In this document: one piece after another, positions 12,595 through 20,244 of the stretch
Numbering within the stretch: the first letter of the stretch is position 1
Layout of the letters: each line of letters begins with the position of its first letter
Source: a virus
IMG/VR virus record: IMGVR_UViG_3300009008_000285
Coordinates: 1 to 21,566 of that record
Direction: 5' to 3' (one strand)
DNA: 21,566 bases
Notes under the pieces: generated by a model
Told to the model about the DNA's origin: nothing
The model's database searches: none
The model's input: only the letters and a program-made list of their open reading frames with translations
Made by a program: the position numbers and the translations under genes

Positions 12595-13430
12595 TCAATC
12601 ATACAAAGGCCAATGGTGGGACAAAGGCGTATACGATCTACACTAAAGAAGAGGCAGATGACAGGGGAATAGACTATGTATACTGGAAGGATGCAGAGGA
12701 GGGTGATTGGGCTCTTTCTGATGATAATTACATTGCCCAGGTCATCAAGGTTAAGGAATATCCCAGTAATAACAATAGCATGACAAAGTATGTGAGGACT
12801 CCATGGGGTTATATCATGTGGGACCAGAAGTACAAGGGGCGAAAGTTTTTAGTAGAGGGCAGGAGAAGTGCTTATACATTTACTGGAAAGCGTAAGATAG
12901 AGGCTCTGGAGCCGAGTTTGTCTAAACTAGCGATGTGTTATGCACAGACAATGAATAAAGATTTAGCGATTGACATGGCTTTTGGTTCTCTTCCAGGGAA
13001 TCAGCATAGTTCATGGAAACGTAGGATGAAATCAGAGGTATTTAAGAACATGGTAAGAGAAGAATTAGCTGCTTTACTGACCCGACATGGGTTAACGGAG
13101 GATTACACTCTAGATTTATTGACAGAGACGATAGAACTGGCTAAAGGCAAGAAAGATGTAACCAATTTGATGCGAGCTGTAGAGAATTTACAGTCTATGC
13201 ATAGTATGGACAGTAAGGATAAGATTAAAACAACGACTCAATTAGAGGGAACCGTAACGAGAAAGTTATTAGATCAGGTTCATGAGGAAGAGCGAAGGTT
13301 AGTAGCAACAAGAATCGAGGAGTCTGGAAATGGGGCACGTGAATTACCATCGTCAGGGGGAGAAGTCAAGGAAGGTGCTGACGAAAAGGGAGAAATTTCT
13401 GAAAAAACAGTGGAAAAAGAAGCTATCTAG
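12579..13430 (+). CDS. Probable small terminase subunit
   Basis: This 283-residue protein lies directly before the large terminase, the normal place for the DNA-recognising small subunit. The N-terminal 85 residues are beta-rich and unusual for the family. Residues about 100-150 (LSKLAMCYAQTMNKDLAIDMAFG, then a basic WKRRMKS) could form a helix-turn-helix. Residues about 155-215 are helical (MVREELAALLTRHGLTEDY, LLTETIELAKGKKDVTNLMR), similar to terminase small subunit oligomerisation helices. The tail is acidic and Lys/Glu-rich. The ATG lies inside the lysozyme gene (16-base overlap). The call rests mainly on position and helix pattern. Confidence 0.62.
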   Translation: MFEVVVNHTKANGGTKAYTIYTKEEADDRGIDYVYWKDAEEGDWALSDDNYIAQVIKVKEYPSNNNSMTKYVRTPWGYIMWDQKYKGRKFLVEGRRSAYTFTGKRKIEALEPSLSKLAMCYAQTMNKDLAIDMAFGSLPGNQHSSWKRRMKSEVFKNMVREELAALLTRHGLTEDYTLDLLTETIELAKGKKDVTNLMRAVENLQSMHSMDSKDKIKTTTQLEGTVTRKLLDQVHEEERRLVATRIEESGNGARELPSSGGEVKEGADEKGEISEKTVEKEAI

Positions 13431-13442
13431 GGCTAAAAAAGA

Positions 13443-14933
13443 GTGGAATACGAAGCAAAATACGAGCGCCTACAGGTTTTAAAGAAATTCTATAGATCAG
13501 TGGGATTATTTGGTAAATTATGCTTTCCCACAGCTCTAAAGAAGGAAACGCCTGCATTTCACAATGAAGTGTATGATACCGTACGCAATCCCGAGAATGA
13601 TAGGGTGCTCATTGCAGCTCCACGTGGAACGGCTAAATCAACTGTATGCAGTTTAATACTTCCACTATGGTATACAGCCTTTAAGAGGGAGGATGAGGAC
13701 CTCTTTATTGTCATTATCTCAGAGTCACAAACACAGAGTATCAATTTCCTCAGTCGGATCAAGTATCACTTGGATCATTCCGATGTCTTCAGGGATATGT
13801 TTGGCGACATGGGGTCTAGCACAGCTATGAGATGGACAAATAATGATGTCATACTGGCTAATGGCGCACGTATTATTGCAGTGGGCACGGGCCAGCGTGT
13901 TAGGGGGTTTATTGAGGGGGATACACGTCCTAATTTAATCATTGTAGATGATTTTGAGTCCGAATTAAATGCGAATACGCCTGAAGCACGTGTGAAGAAT
14001 AGAAAGTGGATGACGGAGGCTGTTATTCCCTCTTTATCCGATGAAGGGCGCTTAGTCATGGTTGGAACTGTTATTTCCGAGGATTGCTTCTTAAATTGGG
14101 GGAAAAGCAGTTCTAGATGGACGACTTTGTGGTATTCCATTATTGATGATGATGGTGAGAGTATATGGCCAGAGAGATTCCCTCTCAAACGAATAGAAGA
14201 GATCAAAGAAGAGTTTACAAGTGTTGGAAACCTCAATGGATTCTATCAGGAGTATATGAATATTGCCCAGGCTCCAGATACCGCACCTTTTAAACCACAT
14301 TATATGAGGACACATGACTATGAATATAAGAGAGTCGATGGATATAATTACCTCTCACGTCAAAGAGGGGATGAAGAAGAGCTTAAACCCGTAGATATCT
14401 ATATGGGAATCGACCCTGCGAGTAGTTTATCTCTTCGTGCGGATTATTTTGTTATTGCTGTCATTGCCGTGGATTATGATAACGTTAAGTACGTGGTGGA
14501 TATCATTCGTGGACGCTTTGACCCAGCGGAGCAACCAGATAAAATCATCTCTGCTTTTAAAAAGTATCATCCACAGCGGACTAAGATTGAAACAGTGGCT
14601 TATCAAGAAGCTCTTAGGAGTGCTGTCAGAAAACAAATGATAGATCAGAATTTATACATTCCAGGATTAGAGTCTGGAGTCAAGCCAAGGGGCAATAAAT
14701 CAGAGAGATTATTAAGTCTTGTTCCCATGTTGGCGAAAAATGAGTTCTATTTTAGACCAAGTGATGTACAAGCACAACAAGAATTTCTGAGTTACCCCAA
14801 GGGAAGGCATGATGATATTATGGATGCGATATGGACAGCTCTGGATAAAGCTATGCCATGCAGAATAGATAAAGTAAAGAATACTACGAAGAAGAATATA
14901 GCAAAAAAAGTAATAGATTGGATGACAATGTGA
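13443..14933 (+). CDS. terL: Large terminase subunit (packaging ATPase-nuclease)
   Basis: This 496-residue motor protein drives DNA into the prohead and cuts the concatemer. Walker A APRGTAKST lies at 59-67, Walker B LIIVDDFE at 165-172, and a coupling-type VMVGT at about 205-209. The RNase H-like nuclease has D324 in YMGIDPAS, E383 in KIETVAYQ, and D457, D458 and D461 in HDDIMDAIW. All expected acidic residues are present. The start is GTG at 13443, 12 bases after the preceding stop, with a weak AGGG site; no better start was found before the ATPase. It acts with the portal encoded next. Confidence 0.95.
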   Translation: MEYEAKYERLQVLKKFYRSVGLFGKLCFPTALKKETPAFHNEVYDTVRNPENDRVLIAAPRGTAKSTVCSLILPLWYTAFKREDEDLFIVIISESQTQSINFLSRIKYHLDHSDVFRDMFGDMGSSTAMRWTNNDVILANGARIIAVGTGQRVRGFIEGDTRPNLIIVDDFESELNANTPEARVKNRKWMTEAVIPSLSDEGRLVMVGTVISEDCFLNWGKSSSRWTTLWYSIIDDDGESIWPERFPLKRIEEIKEEFTSVGNLNGFYQEYMNIAQAPDTAPFKPHYMRTHDYEYKRVDGYNYLSRQRGDEEELKPVDIYMGIDPASSLSLRADYFVIAVIAVDYDNVKYVVDIIRGRFDPAEQPDKIISAFKKYHPQRTKIETVAYQEALRSAVRKQMIDQNLYIPGLESGVKPRGNKSERLLSLVPMLAKNEFYFRPSDVQAQQEFLSYPKGRHDDIMDAIWTALDKAMPCRIDKVKNTTKKNIAKKVIDWMTM

Positions 14934-14941
14934 AAAAAGAG

Positions 14942-14970
14942 TTGCCTATTGTAATATTATACCGTAAATT
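14942..14970 (+). promoter_or_regulatory. Possible promoter before the portal gene
   Basis: TTGCCT (14942-14947) and TAAATT (14965-14970) are 17 bases apart in the 72-base gap between terminase and portal. The -10 equals that of the rightward promoter near 11775. A short palindrome, ATGTTGAACAT, follows it. It would allow extra expression of portal and capsid genes. Confidence 0.4.
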
Positions 14971-15005
14971 TAGTCGCATGTTGAACATACATTTGGAAGA
15001 ATTAT

Positions 15006-17177
15006 ATGGCAGATAAATTGATTGATCAAAGAGTCCAAGATATCCAGGATACCTGGAAGGATTATTCATTAAAAAGAGAACAGTGGGCTATCCACGCTCA
15101 AGAGGACCGCGAATTTCGATATGGAAAACAATGGACTCAAGAGCAGTGGGACACTCTAGTGGCGAGGGGCCAAGCTCCAGTTGTGGTAAATCGGATTCAT
15201 CCTGCAGTAGAGGCTGCTAAGGCGATGTTAACAGCGAATAAGCCTTCTTATCGTGTTAGTCCTCGTGAGGACAGTGATAATAAGGTTGCTCAGGCCTTGA
15301 ATGGTATTTTAGAGTATATATGGCAGATAAGCGATGGAGATCAGGTCTTACGTAATATTGTCGATGATTATTACGTCACGGGCATGGGTGTAGAGCTTAT
15401 CTATCAAGACCCTGTAGCGGATATGGGCAAGGGAGAGGTTAAGAAAATTGACTTAGACCCTATGACCGTCTATGTTGATCCAAATAGTCGTATGCGAGAT
15501 TGCAGCGATGCGAAGAATATTATTATTTCCCGTTTATTCACCAAAGAGCATGCCAAAAAACTTTATCCAATGTATAAAAAAGCTATCTCAGCAGCTACAT
15601 CTGAGAGTTTTCATTCGGATATGCCAGAAACAGATCGTGCAGACCTTGGTGAGGTTGTCTTCCCAGAGACAAGCAATACGAATACAATGACGGGTATGCA
15701 AGAAGGGGATGACTATATTCGGGGATATGAGCAGTATTCCAAAGTCATGAGGGATATGGTTCGCCTGTTTGAATCTTGGAGTGGAAGGGAAGACTTGATT
15801 AGCAAAGATGAGTTTAATAGGTATCTACAAGAGCCTGCTTGGATTATTGCTGGTTCTATTGTAGACGATCCTGCTATGGCCAATGCGATGATGCAGCAAT
15901 TACAGGAACAGTATTCTCAGCAAATAGCTGTGATGAAGTCCAATGCTCAGGGGACACCACCACCGCCTCCAGAAGTACAACAAGTGACGAAGCAGGACTT
16001 GTTAGAGAATGGAGCGATTAAGATGGTGATTGTGCCTACTCCACGGATTGAACAAGTCGTTGTTATGGGGGATAAGCTATTATTCAAACGTATTTTAAAT
16101 ACAGGCTATTATCCCATAGTATTTTATATGAACATGCACACTAGAACTCCGTATCCAGTTAGTGATGTGAGAATGGTAAGAAGTACGCAAGAGTTTATCA
16201 ACAAAACACGCTCTCTTATCATAGCTCATGCGACTACAAGTACAAACATGAAGGTCATGATACCTCGTGGTAGTGTGGATATAGAAGAGTTTGAACAGAA
16301 ATGGTCTCAGCCAGGAGTGGCAATGGAGGTAGATTTTGAGATGGGCCAGCCAGTAGTGGCTCAACCCCATCCTTTACCAGGAGCTTTATACCAGAATGAA
16401 ACAACTGCTAAAGCGGATATTGACCACCAACTTGGATTATATGAGATGATGATGGGTAATACGCAGGCAGCTCCTCATACGTACAAAGCCACTGTTAGTC
16501 TTGATGAATTTGGACAGAGAAAGATTAAGAGTAAGCTTGCTGACATTGAGTTTGGGCTTAGACAGTCTGCCTTAGTCACCATTGATCTCGCACGTGATCT
16601 ATACAGAGAAGAAAAAATCATACGCCTATTAAAGCCAAATAATACGACTTCCGAATATATGATCAACAAGCGTATGTATGACGATAAGGGTGACCCCACG
16701 ATAGTCAATGATATATCCGTTGGTAAATACGACGTCATCGTTGTGACGGGCAGTGTTTTACCCACAAATCGTTATGCACAATTGGAAATGTATATGGACG
16801 CTTATGAAAAGGGCGTAATTGACAAACAAGAAGTGCTGAAGAAAACAGAAGTCTTTGACGTTGAAGGCGTTATGCAAAGGACAGATGTTATTGGACAATT
16901 ACAGCAAGAATTGCAGAGTTCACAAGAGCAGATTAAAAAGTTACAGGGCGATTTACAGACTCGTGAACGTGAGGCATACCATGCAAAACAAAAAGCTGAA
17001 TTGGAAAAATGGAAAGCTGATCTAGACTCTACCTCCACAAAAGCGAAAGCAGCTGGAACAGTCTATGAAAAGCGCTTAGATGATGCACTTGGGGAAATAA
17101 AGAAAATCGTCCGTGAAACGGGCAAAAAGGACTCAACCTCTTCTTCCCCAAAGAAGAGCAGTTCAAAGGAGAAATAA
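15006..17177 (+). CDS. Portal protein, P22-like
   Basis: This 723-residue protein should form the dodecameric ring through which DNA enters and leaves the capsid. The N-terminus has the P22-type order: a helix with REQWAIHAQEDREFRYGKQW, then ARGQAPVVVNRIHPAVEAAK, then DYYVTGMGVELIYQDP and VYVDPNSRMRDCSDA. The central part has a Pro run (TPPPPPE, near 318) in an exposed insertion and a TRSLIIAHATTS helix. The C-terminal 100 residues are a Gln/Lys/Glu coiled coil with a Ser/Lys-rich end, similar to the barrel extension in P22-type portals. The length is typical (P22 gp1, about 725). The ATG has GGAAG eight bases upstream. Confidence 0.92.
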   Translation: MADKLIDQRVQDIQDTWKDYSLKREQWAIHAQEDREFRYGKQWTQEQWDTLVARGQAPVVVNRIHPAVEAAKAMLTANKPSYRVSPREDSDNKVAQALNGILEYIWQISDGDQVLRNIVDDYYVTGMGVELIYQDPVADMGKGEVKKIDLDPMTVYVDPNSRMRDCSDAKNIIISRLFTKEHAKKLYPMYKKAISAATSESFHSDMPETDRADLGEVVFPETSNTNTMTGMQEGDDYIRGYEQYSKVMRDMVRLFESWSGREDLISKDEFNRYLQEPAWIIAGSIVDDPAMANAMMQQLQEQYSQQIAVMKSNAQGTPPPPPEVQQVTKQDLLENGAIKMVIVPTPRIEQVVVMGDKLLFKRILNTGYYPIVFYMNMHTRTPYPVSDVRMVRSTQEFINKTRSLIIAHATTSTNMKVMIPRGSVDIEEFEQKWSQPGVAMEVDFEMGQPVVAQPHPLPGALYQNETTAKADIDHQLGLYEMMMGNTQAAPHTYKATVSLDEFGQRKIKSKLADIEFGLRQSALVTIDLARDLYREEKIIRLLKPNNTTSEYMINKRMYDDKGDPTIVNDISVGKYDVIVVTGSVLPTNRYAQLEMYMDAYEKGVIDKQEVLKKTEVFDVEGVMQRTDVIGQLQQELQSSQEQIKKLQGDLQTREREAYHAKQKAELEKWKADLDSTSTKAKAAGTVYEKRLDDALGEIKKIVRETGKKDSTSSSPKKSSSKEK

Positions 17178-17183
17178 AACACA

Positions 17184-18218
17184 ATGGATAATATAAATCC
17201 AAACCCGATAGATACCCAGGCAGCGCCTGAACCGTCTGCACAGCCAGAACCTAACAAAGGGATTGATCCTTTTGCTGGGCAAGGGCAGCAGCCGCCAGCA
17301 GACCCTAGCTCTATCGTAGATGAAGTCATCTTTGGCACACGTAGTGCTGATGATGAAGCTTTACAGCAACTTGGACAGGATCAACAGGGCTCTCAACAGC
17401 AGATAACCCCTGAAGGAACTCCCGCACCTCAAAATAATGATGAGGTGAGGTATAATTACTGGCAATCCCAGGCCGATAAACGGCAACAAGAAGTGTCTCA
17501 GTTGACACAGACGAATCAATTATTGCAGCAACAACTGAATACAGTGATTGAAAGGATTGGACAGCCTCAAGATGGACAACCCGCAGCAGCGGCTCCAGAG
17601 GGGCCTCAAGTCGAACCGTTCCCCGATCCCCCACAACGTCCTCAGAAACCGTATGGTTATACTCGTGAGGAGGCTTATACTGATCCCACTTCGGAGTCAG
17701 GCGAGTACCTCAGTCAGATGGATGAATGGCGTGATAACATGAGTGAATATAATCACTTAAGAGGCGAATATGACAGAGAACTTTTGGCGATTGAACGCCA
17801 AAATTTCGCGGATGAACAAAAACGTATTCGTCAAGCGCAAGAACAGCAAGCTCGTCAGGGTCAAGAAACCCAGGCGATTAAACAGCAGGTTATGCAGCAA
17901 TATGGTGCTTCTGCTGAAGATGCTGAAAATTTCATTCGTGTGATGAGCGACCCAGCTTCTATTTCTGTGGACAACCTTTGGAGGATTTACTCTATGAATG
18001 CAGGAAATGCTCAGTCACAACCTCAGTCTCAACCAGGTGTAGTACCTCAGATGCCTCAACAGCCGAGCCCTACATTTACGCAGGCTGAACGTACTCAGCA
18101 AATCCCTAGTTCAATGGGTGTAGTCCCAGGAGTCAATCGTGCGACAGATCGTTCGGTTGATGATGTGATCATGGATAATATGATACAAGATTATAACGAA
18201 AAAAATCCATGGTCTTAG
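17184..18218 (+). CDS. Scaffold-like capsid assembly protein
   Basis: This 344-residue protein is very rich in Gln, Pro, Asp and Glu, and lies between portal and major capsid genes, where scaffolding proteins are expected. The N-terminal 85 residues are a disordered Pro/Gln stretch. A coiled coil follows (about 88-125, QQEVSQLTQTNQLLQQQLN), then a Pro-rich spacer, then a long charged helix (about 200-250), and a Gln/Pro linker before the conserved-looking end, VDDVIMDNMIQDYNEKNPWS. Scaffolding proteins guide coat assembly and leave before or during packaging. There is no protease gene or protease motif, so it may exit intact. An AAGGAG lies 12 bases before the ATG, a little far. Confidence 0.75.
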   Translation: MDNINPNPIDTQAAPEPSAQPEPNKGIDPFAGQGQQPPADPSSIVDEVIFGTRSADDEALQQLGQDQQGSQQQITPEGTPAPQNNDEVRYNYWQSQADKRQQEVSQLTQTNQLLQQQLNTVIERIGQPQDGQPAAAAPEGPQVEPFPDPPQRPQKPYGYTREEAYTDPTSESGEYLSQMDEWRDNMSEYNHLRGEYDRELLAIERQNFADEQKRIRQAQEQQARQGQETQAIKQQVMQQYGASAEDAENFIRVMSDPASISVDNLWRIYSMNAGNAQSQPQSQPGVVPQMPQQPSPTFTQAERTQQIPSSMGVVPGVNRATDRSVDDVIMDNMIQDYNEKNPWS

Positions 18219-18253
18219 AAGATAACTAAATCTAAAACTAAGGAGAACAACTT

Positions 18254-19615
18254 ATGGCAAAATATAGTTATAGTCCTGGAAATGCACTGAATAGTTCAGT
18301 GGACATGGATAATTCCAGACGACTATTTAACTTTGGTGAAAGAGTGGCAGAACTTGCTCCTCAGCAGTCTCCTTTTTTCACCTATCTATCCAAAGTTGCG
18401 AAGAAAGCTACAGATGATCCTGTGTTTAAGTTCCTTGAACAAAGACATCAATGGCAGAGACGTAACTTTGAAGTTCAAGCTGCTCATGCAAATAACGATT
18501 TAACATCTGATGCAACTTTGACCACCTTGAAACTAACTTGTTTCTATGATGCTTATGGCAAAATTACGACAAGTGATACTGCTCCGACCTTCTTACTCCA
18601 AAACCAAATGCTTGCTATTGACGCTACTGATGGTAGTGATGACTCTGCTGTAACTGTTTTTGGACGTATTGAAGCTGCTCCGGTAGAAGCTTCTGGCTAT
18701 ACCAGTGTGACTTTTGAGGTATATGCAGTTAGTAAAGCTGGAAGTGTGACTCACGCTTCTAGTGGTGCTGTAGCTGGATATACTGACATTGACTTCGCCG
18801 ATGGTGATAAAGGTCAAGTAGTTGGCTCTGCATGGGCAGAGGCCTCTACCGATCCTGAAGGATGGGCAGACAAACTGTATGACCGTGAAGGTTATGCGCA
18901 GATATTTAAAACAGCGATTCCGCTTTACAGTGGAACTTCTTTGTCTACTAAATATCGTGGAATTAACAATGAGTACAAGCGTGTATGGCAAGAAAAGCTA
19001 ATGGAACACAAAATGGACATTGAGCAGGCAATGCTCTTTGGAATTGGACGTTCTGATGAAACTGGAACTGGCCCAATGCGTTTCACTCACGGTATCCTTC
19101 CTTATACTGAAGCGAATGGAAAAATCTATAACTTCAATTATGCATCTAGTGGTTATGACGCTTTCTTAGATGCAATGGAAGACTATTTTGCACCTGAGAG
19201 TGGAAATAGTGCTGACAAACTTGTTCTTACCAGTCGCAAGATTCTTGGTTACTTGAACAAACTTGGTGATGCGGGCTTCTTAAATAACAGTGTTGGTGCA
19301 AGCCAGTACCGTTTAGACGTTGCTAGCGTTCCTGGAAAGTTTGGACATATGGTAACTGTAGTCGATACGATCTTTGGTAAGTTACACTTTGTAGCCGATC
19401 CTCTGTTGCGTGGAATGTGGGAAGATTATGCAGTAGCAGTTGACTTGAAAAACGTAGCCTATCGCCCATTGGCAGGTAACGGAGTAAGTCGTGATACTCA
19501 TATTCTAACCAATGTACAAAACAACAACGTAGATGGACGGAAAGATATGGTCTTAACTGAAGCTGGTCTTGAAATCAGTCTTCCTGAGACTCATGCTATC
19601 CTGAAGTTTAGCTAG
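18254..19615 (+). CDS. Major capsid protein
   Basis: This 453-residue protein is called as coat protein from its place after portal and scaffold, its strong ribosome site (AAGGAG, eight bases before the ATG) and its composition. The N-terminal arm has FGERVAELAPQQSPFFTYLS, like the N-arm region of N4-gp56/SU10-type HK97-fold coats. Residues about 95-210 are a beta-rich Ser/Thr/Asp/Val insertion (VFGRIEAAPVEASGYTSVTF), likely a surface domain. Then comes a helix (NNEYKRVWQEKLMEHKMDIE), and the P- and A-domain-like rest with FGHMVTVVDTIFG and MVLTEAGLEISLPETHAILK at the end. No N-terminal cleavage domain is evident. The HK97 fold is inferred. Confidence 0.88.
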   Translation: MAKYSYSPGNALNSSVDMDNSRRLFNFGERVAELAPQQSPFFTYLSKVAKKATDDPVFKFLEQRHQWQRRNFEVQAAHANNDLTSDATLTTLKLTCFYDAYGKITTSDTAPTFLLQNQMLAIDATDGSDDSAVTVFGRIEAAPVEASGYTSVTFEVYAVSKAGSVTHASSGAVAGYTDIDFADGDKGQVVGSAWAEASTDPEGWADKLYDREGYAQIFKTAIPLYSGTSLSTKYRGINNEYKRVWQEKLMEHKMDIEQAMLFGIGRSDETGTGPMRFTHGILPYTEANGKIYNFNYASSGYDAFLDAMEDYFAPESGNSADKLVLTSRKILGYLNKLGDAGFLNNSVGASQYRLDVASVPGKFGHMVTVVDTIFGKLHFVADPLLRGMWEDYAVAVDLKNVAYRPLAGNGVSRDTHILTNVQNNNVDGRKDMVLTEAGLEISLPETHAILKFS

Positions 19616-19623
19616 GAGGTAGT

Positions 19624-20067
19624 ATGTCTTGGAAAAAAGAAAGTGCAAACGGCGTATTAGTTGCAAGTGAAACTAATACTCTTCCAAGCTCAGCTACAAC
19701 TGAGTATTCATCTGAAATCAGTTTTTTAAAGGGCAATCCTGCTGTTTCGACTAGAGCAGTTTCAGTTTGGATTAAGGCTAGCGCAGTTTCGGGGACAAAC
19801 CTTGATATTGCGCTTTATGGGGCTGATAAAGCAGGTGGAACAAAGTTTCTTTTAGCTGCTGCTATCGTTAATGCGATTACTGACTTGACCTGTGCTACTG
19901 CTGCAGTCGATTTGCTTGATTTGAATAGATATCCAGCACCTTTTTATTACATCGCTTGGACAAGTGATGCCGATGAAAGTGCTAATACTATTGAAGTGAA
20001 GATTATGACTACAGACCCTGCTGAAGGGACATTCACAGTTGACGGTATTGGAGCCGACCCCTCTTAG
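19624..20067 (+). CDS. Probable head decoration or minor structural protein
   Basis: This 147-residue protein is rich in Ala, Ser and Thr and almost wholly beta-strand (TRAVSVWIKASAVSGTNLDI, YYIAWTSDADES, GTFTVDGIG). It starts eight bases after the coat gene with AGGAGG close to the ATG, and a very similar layout is seen for decoration proteins that follow the coat gene in other phages. No membrane segment or catalytic motif is visible. A jelly-roll or Ig-like fold would fit. The exact role is inferred. Confidence 0.7.
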   Translation: MSWKKESANGVLVASETNTLPSSATTEYSSEISFLKGNPAVSTRAVSVWIKASAVSGTNLDIALYGADKAGGTKFLLAAAIVNAITDLTCATAAVDLLDLNRYPAPFYYIAWTSDADESANTIEVKIMTTDPAEGTFTVDGIGADPS

Positions 20068-20078
20068 GGGATGAAATT

Positions 20079-20104
20079 CTAAGGGGCTTTTCGGAGCCCC
20101 TTAG
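20079..20104 (+). terminator. Strong hairpin with TTCG loop after the decoration gene
   Basis: CTAAGGGGCT (20079-20088) pairs perfectly with AGCCCCTTAG (20095-20104). A T-G pair then closes a TTCG tetraloop. A smaller CCCCT-CTT-AGGGG hairpin precedes it at 20058-20070. No U-run follows, so partial termination or protection of the very abundant coat mRNA from 3' decay are both possible. Confidence 0.6.
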
Positions 20105-20113
20105 ACACATCTT

Positions 20114-20233
20114 ATGGCAAAGGTTATGTACAGTACATCTATTGGCGGTAAGCAACAAAGCAAGAGCGTCAAGAATGATACTCGACGTGAGCCATTGAAT
20201 AGTAAAAAGAAATCTAATGGAAAAAAGAAATAG
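20114..20233 (+). CDS. Tiny basic peptide, 39 residues
   Basis: This short open frame reads MAKVMYSTSIGGKQQSKSVK and ends in a Lys-rich tail (KKKSNGKKK). It lies between the strong hairpin and the next structural gene, whose ATG follows 11 bases after its stop. The ribosome site is weak. A small basic peptide in a head gene cluster could bind DNA or RNA, but coding is not proven. Confidence 0.5.
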   Translation: MAKVMYSTSIGGKQQSKSVKNDTRREPLNSKKKSNGKKK

Positions 20234-20244
20234 GATAGAAGTTT

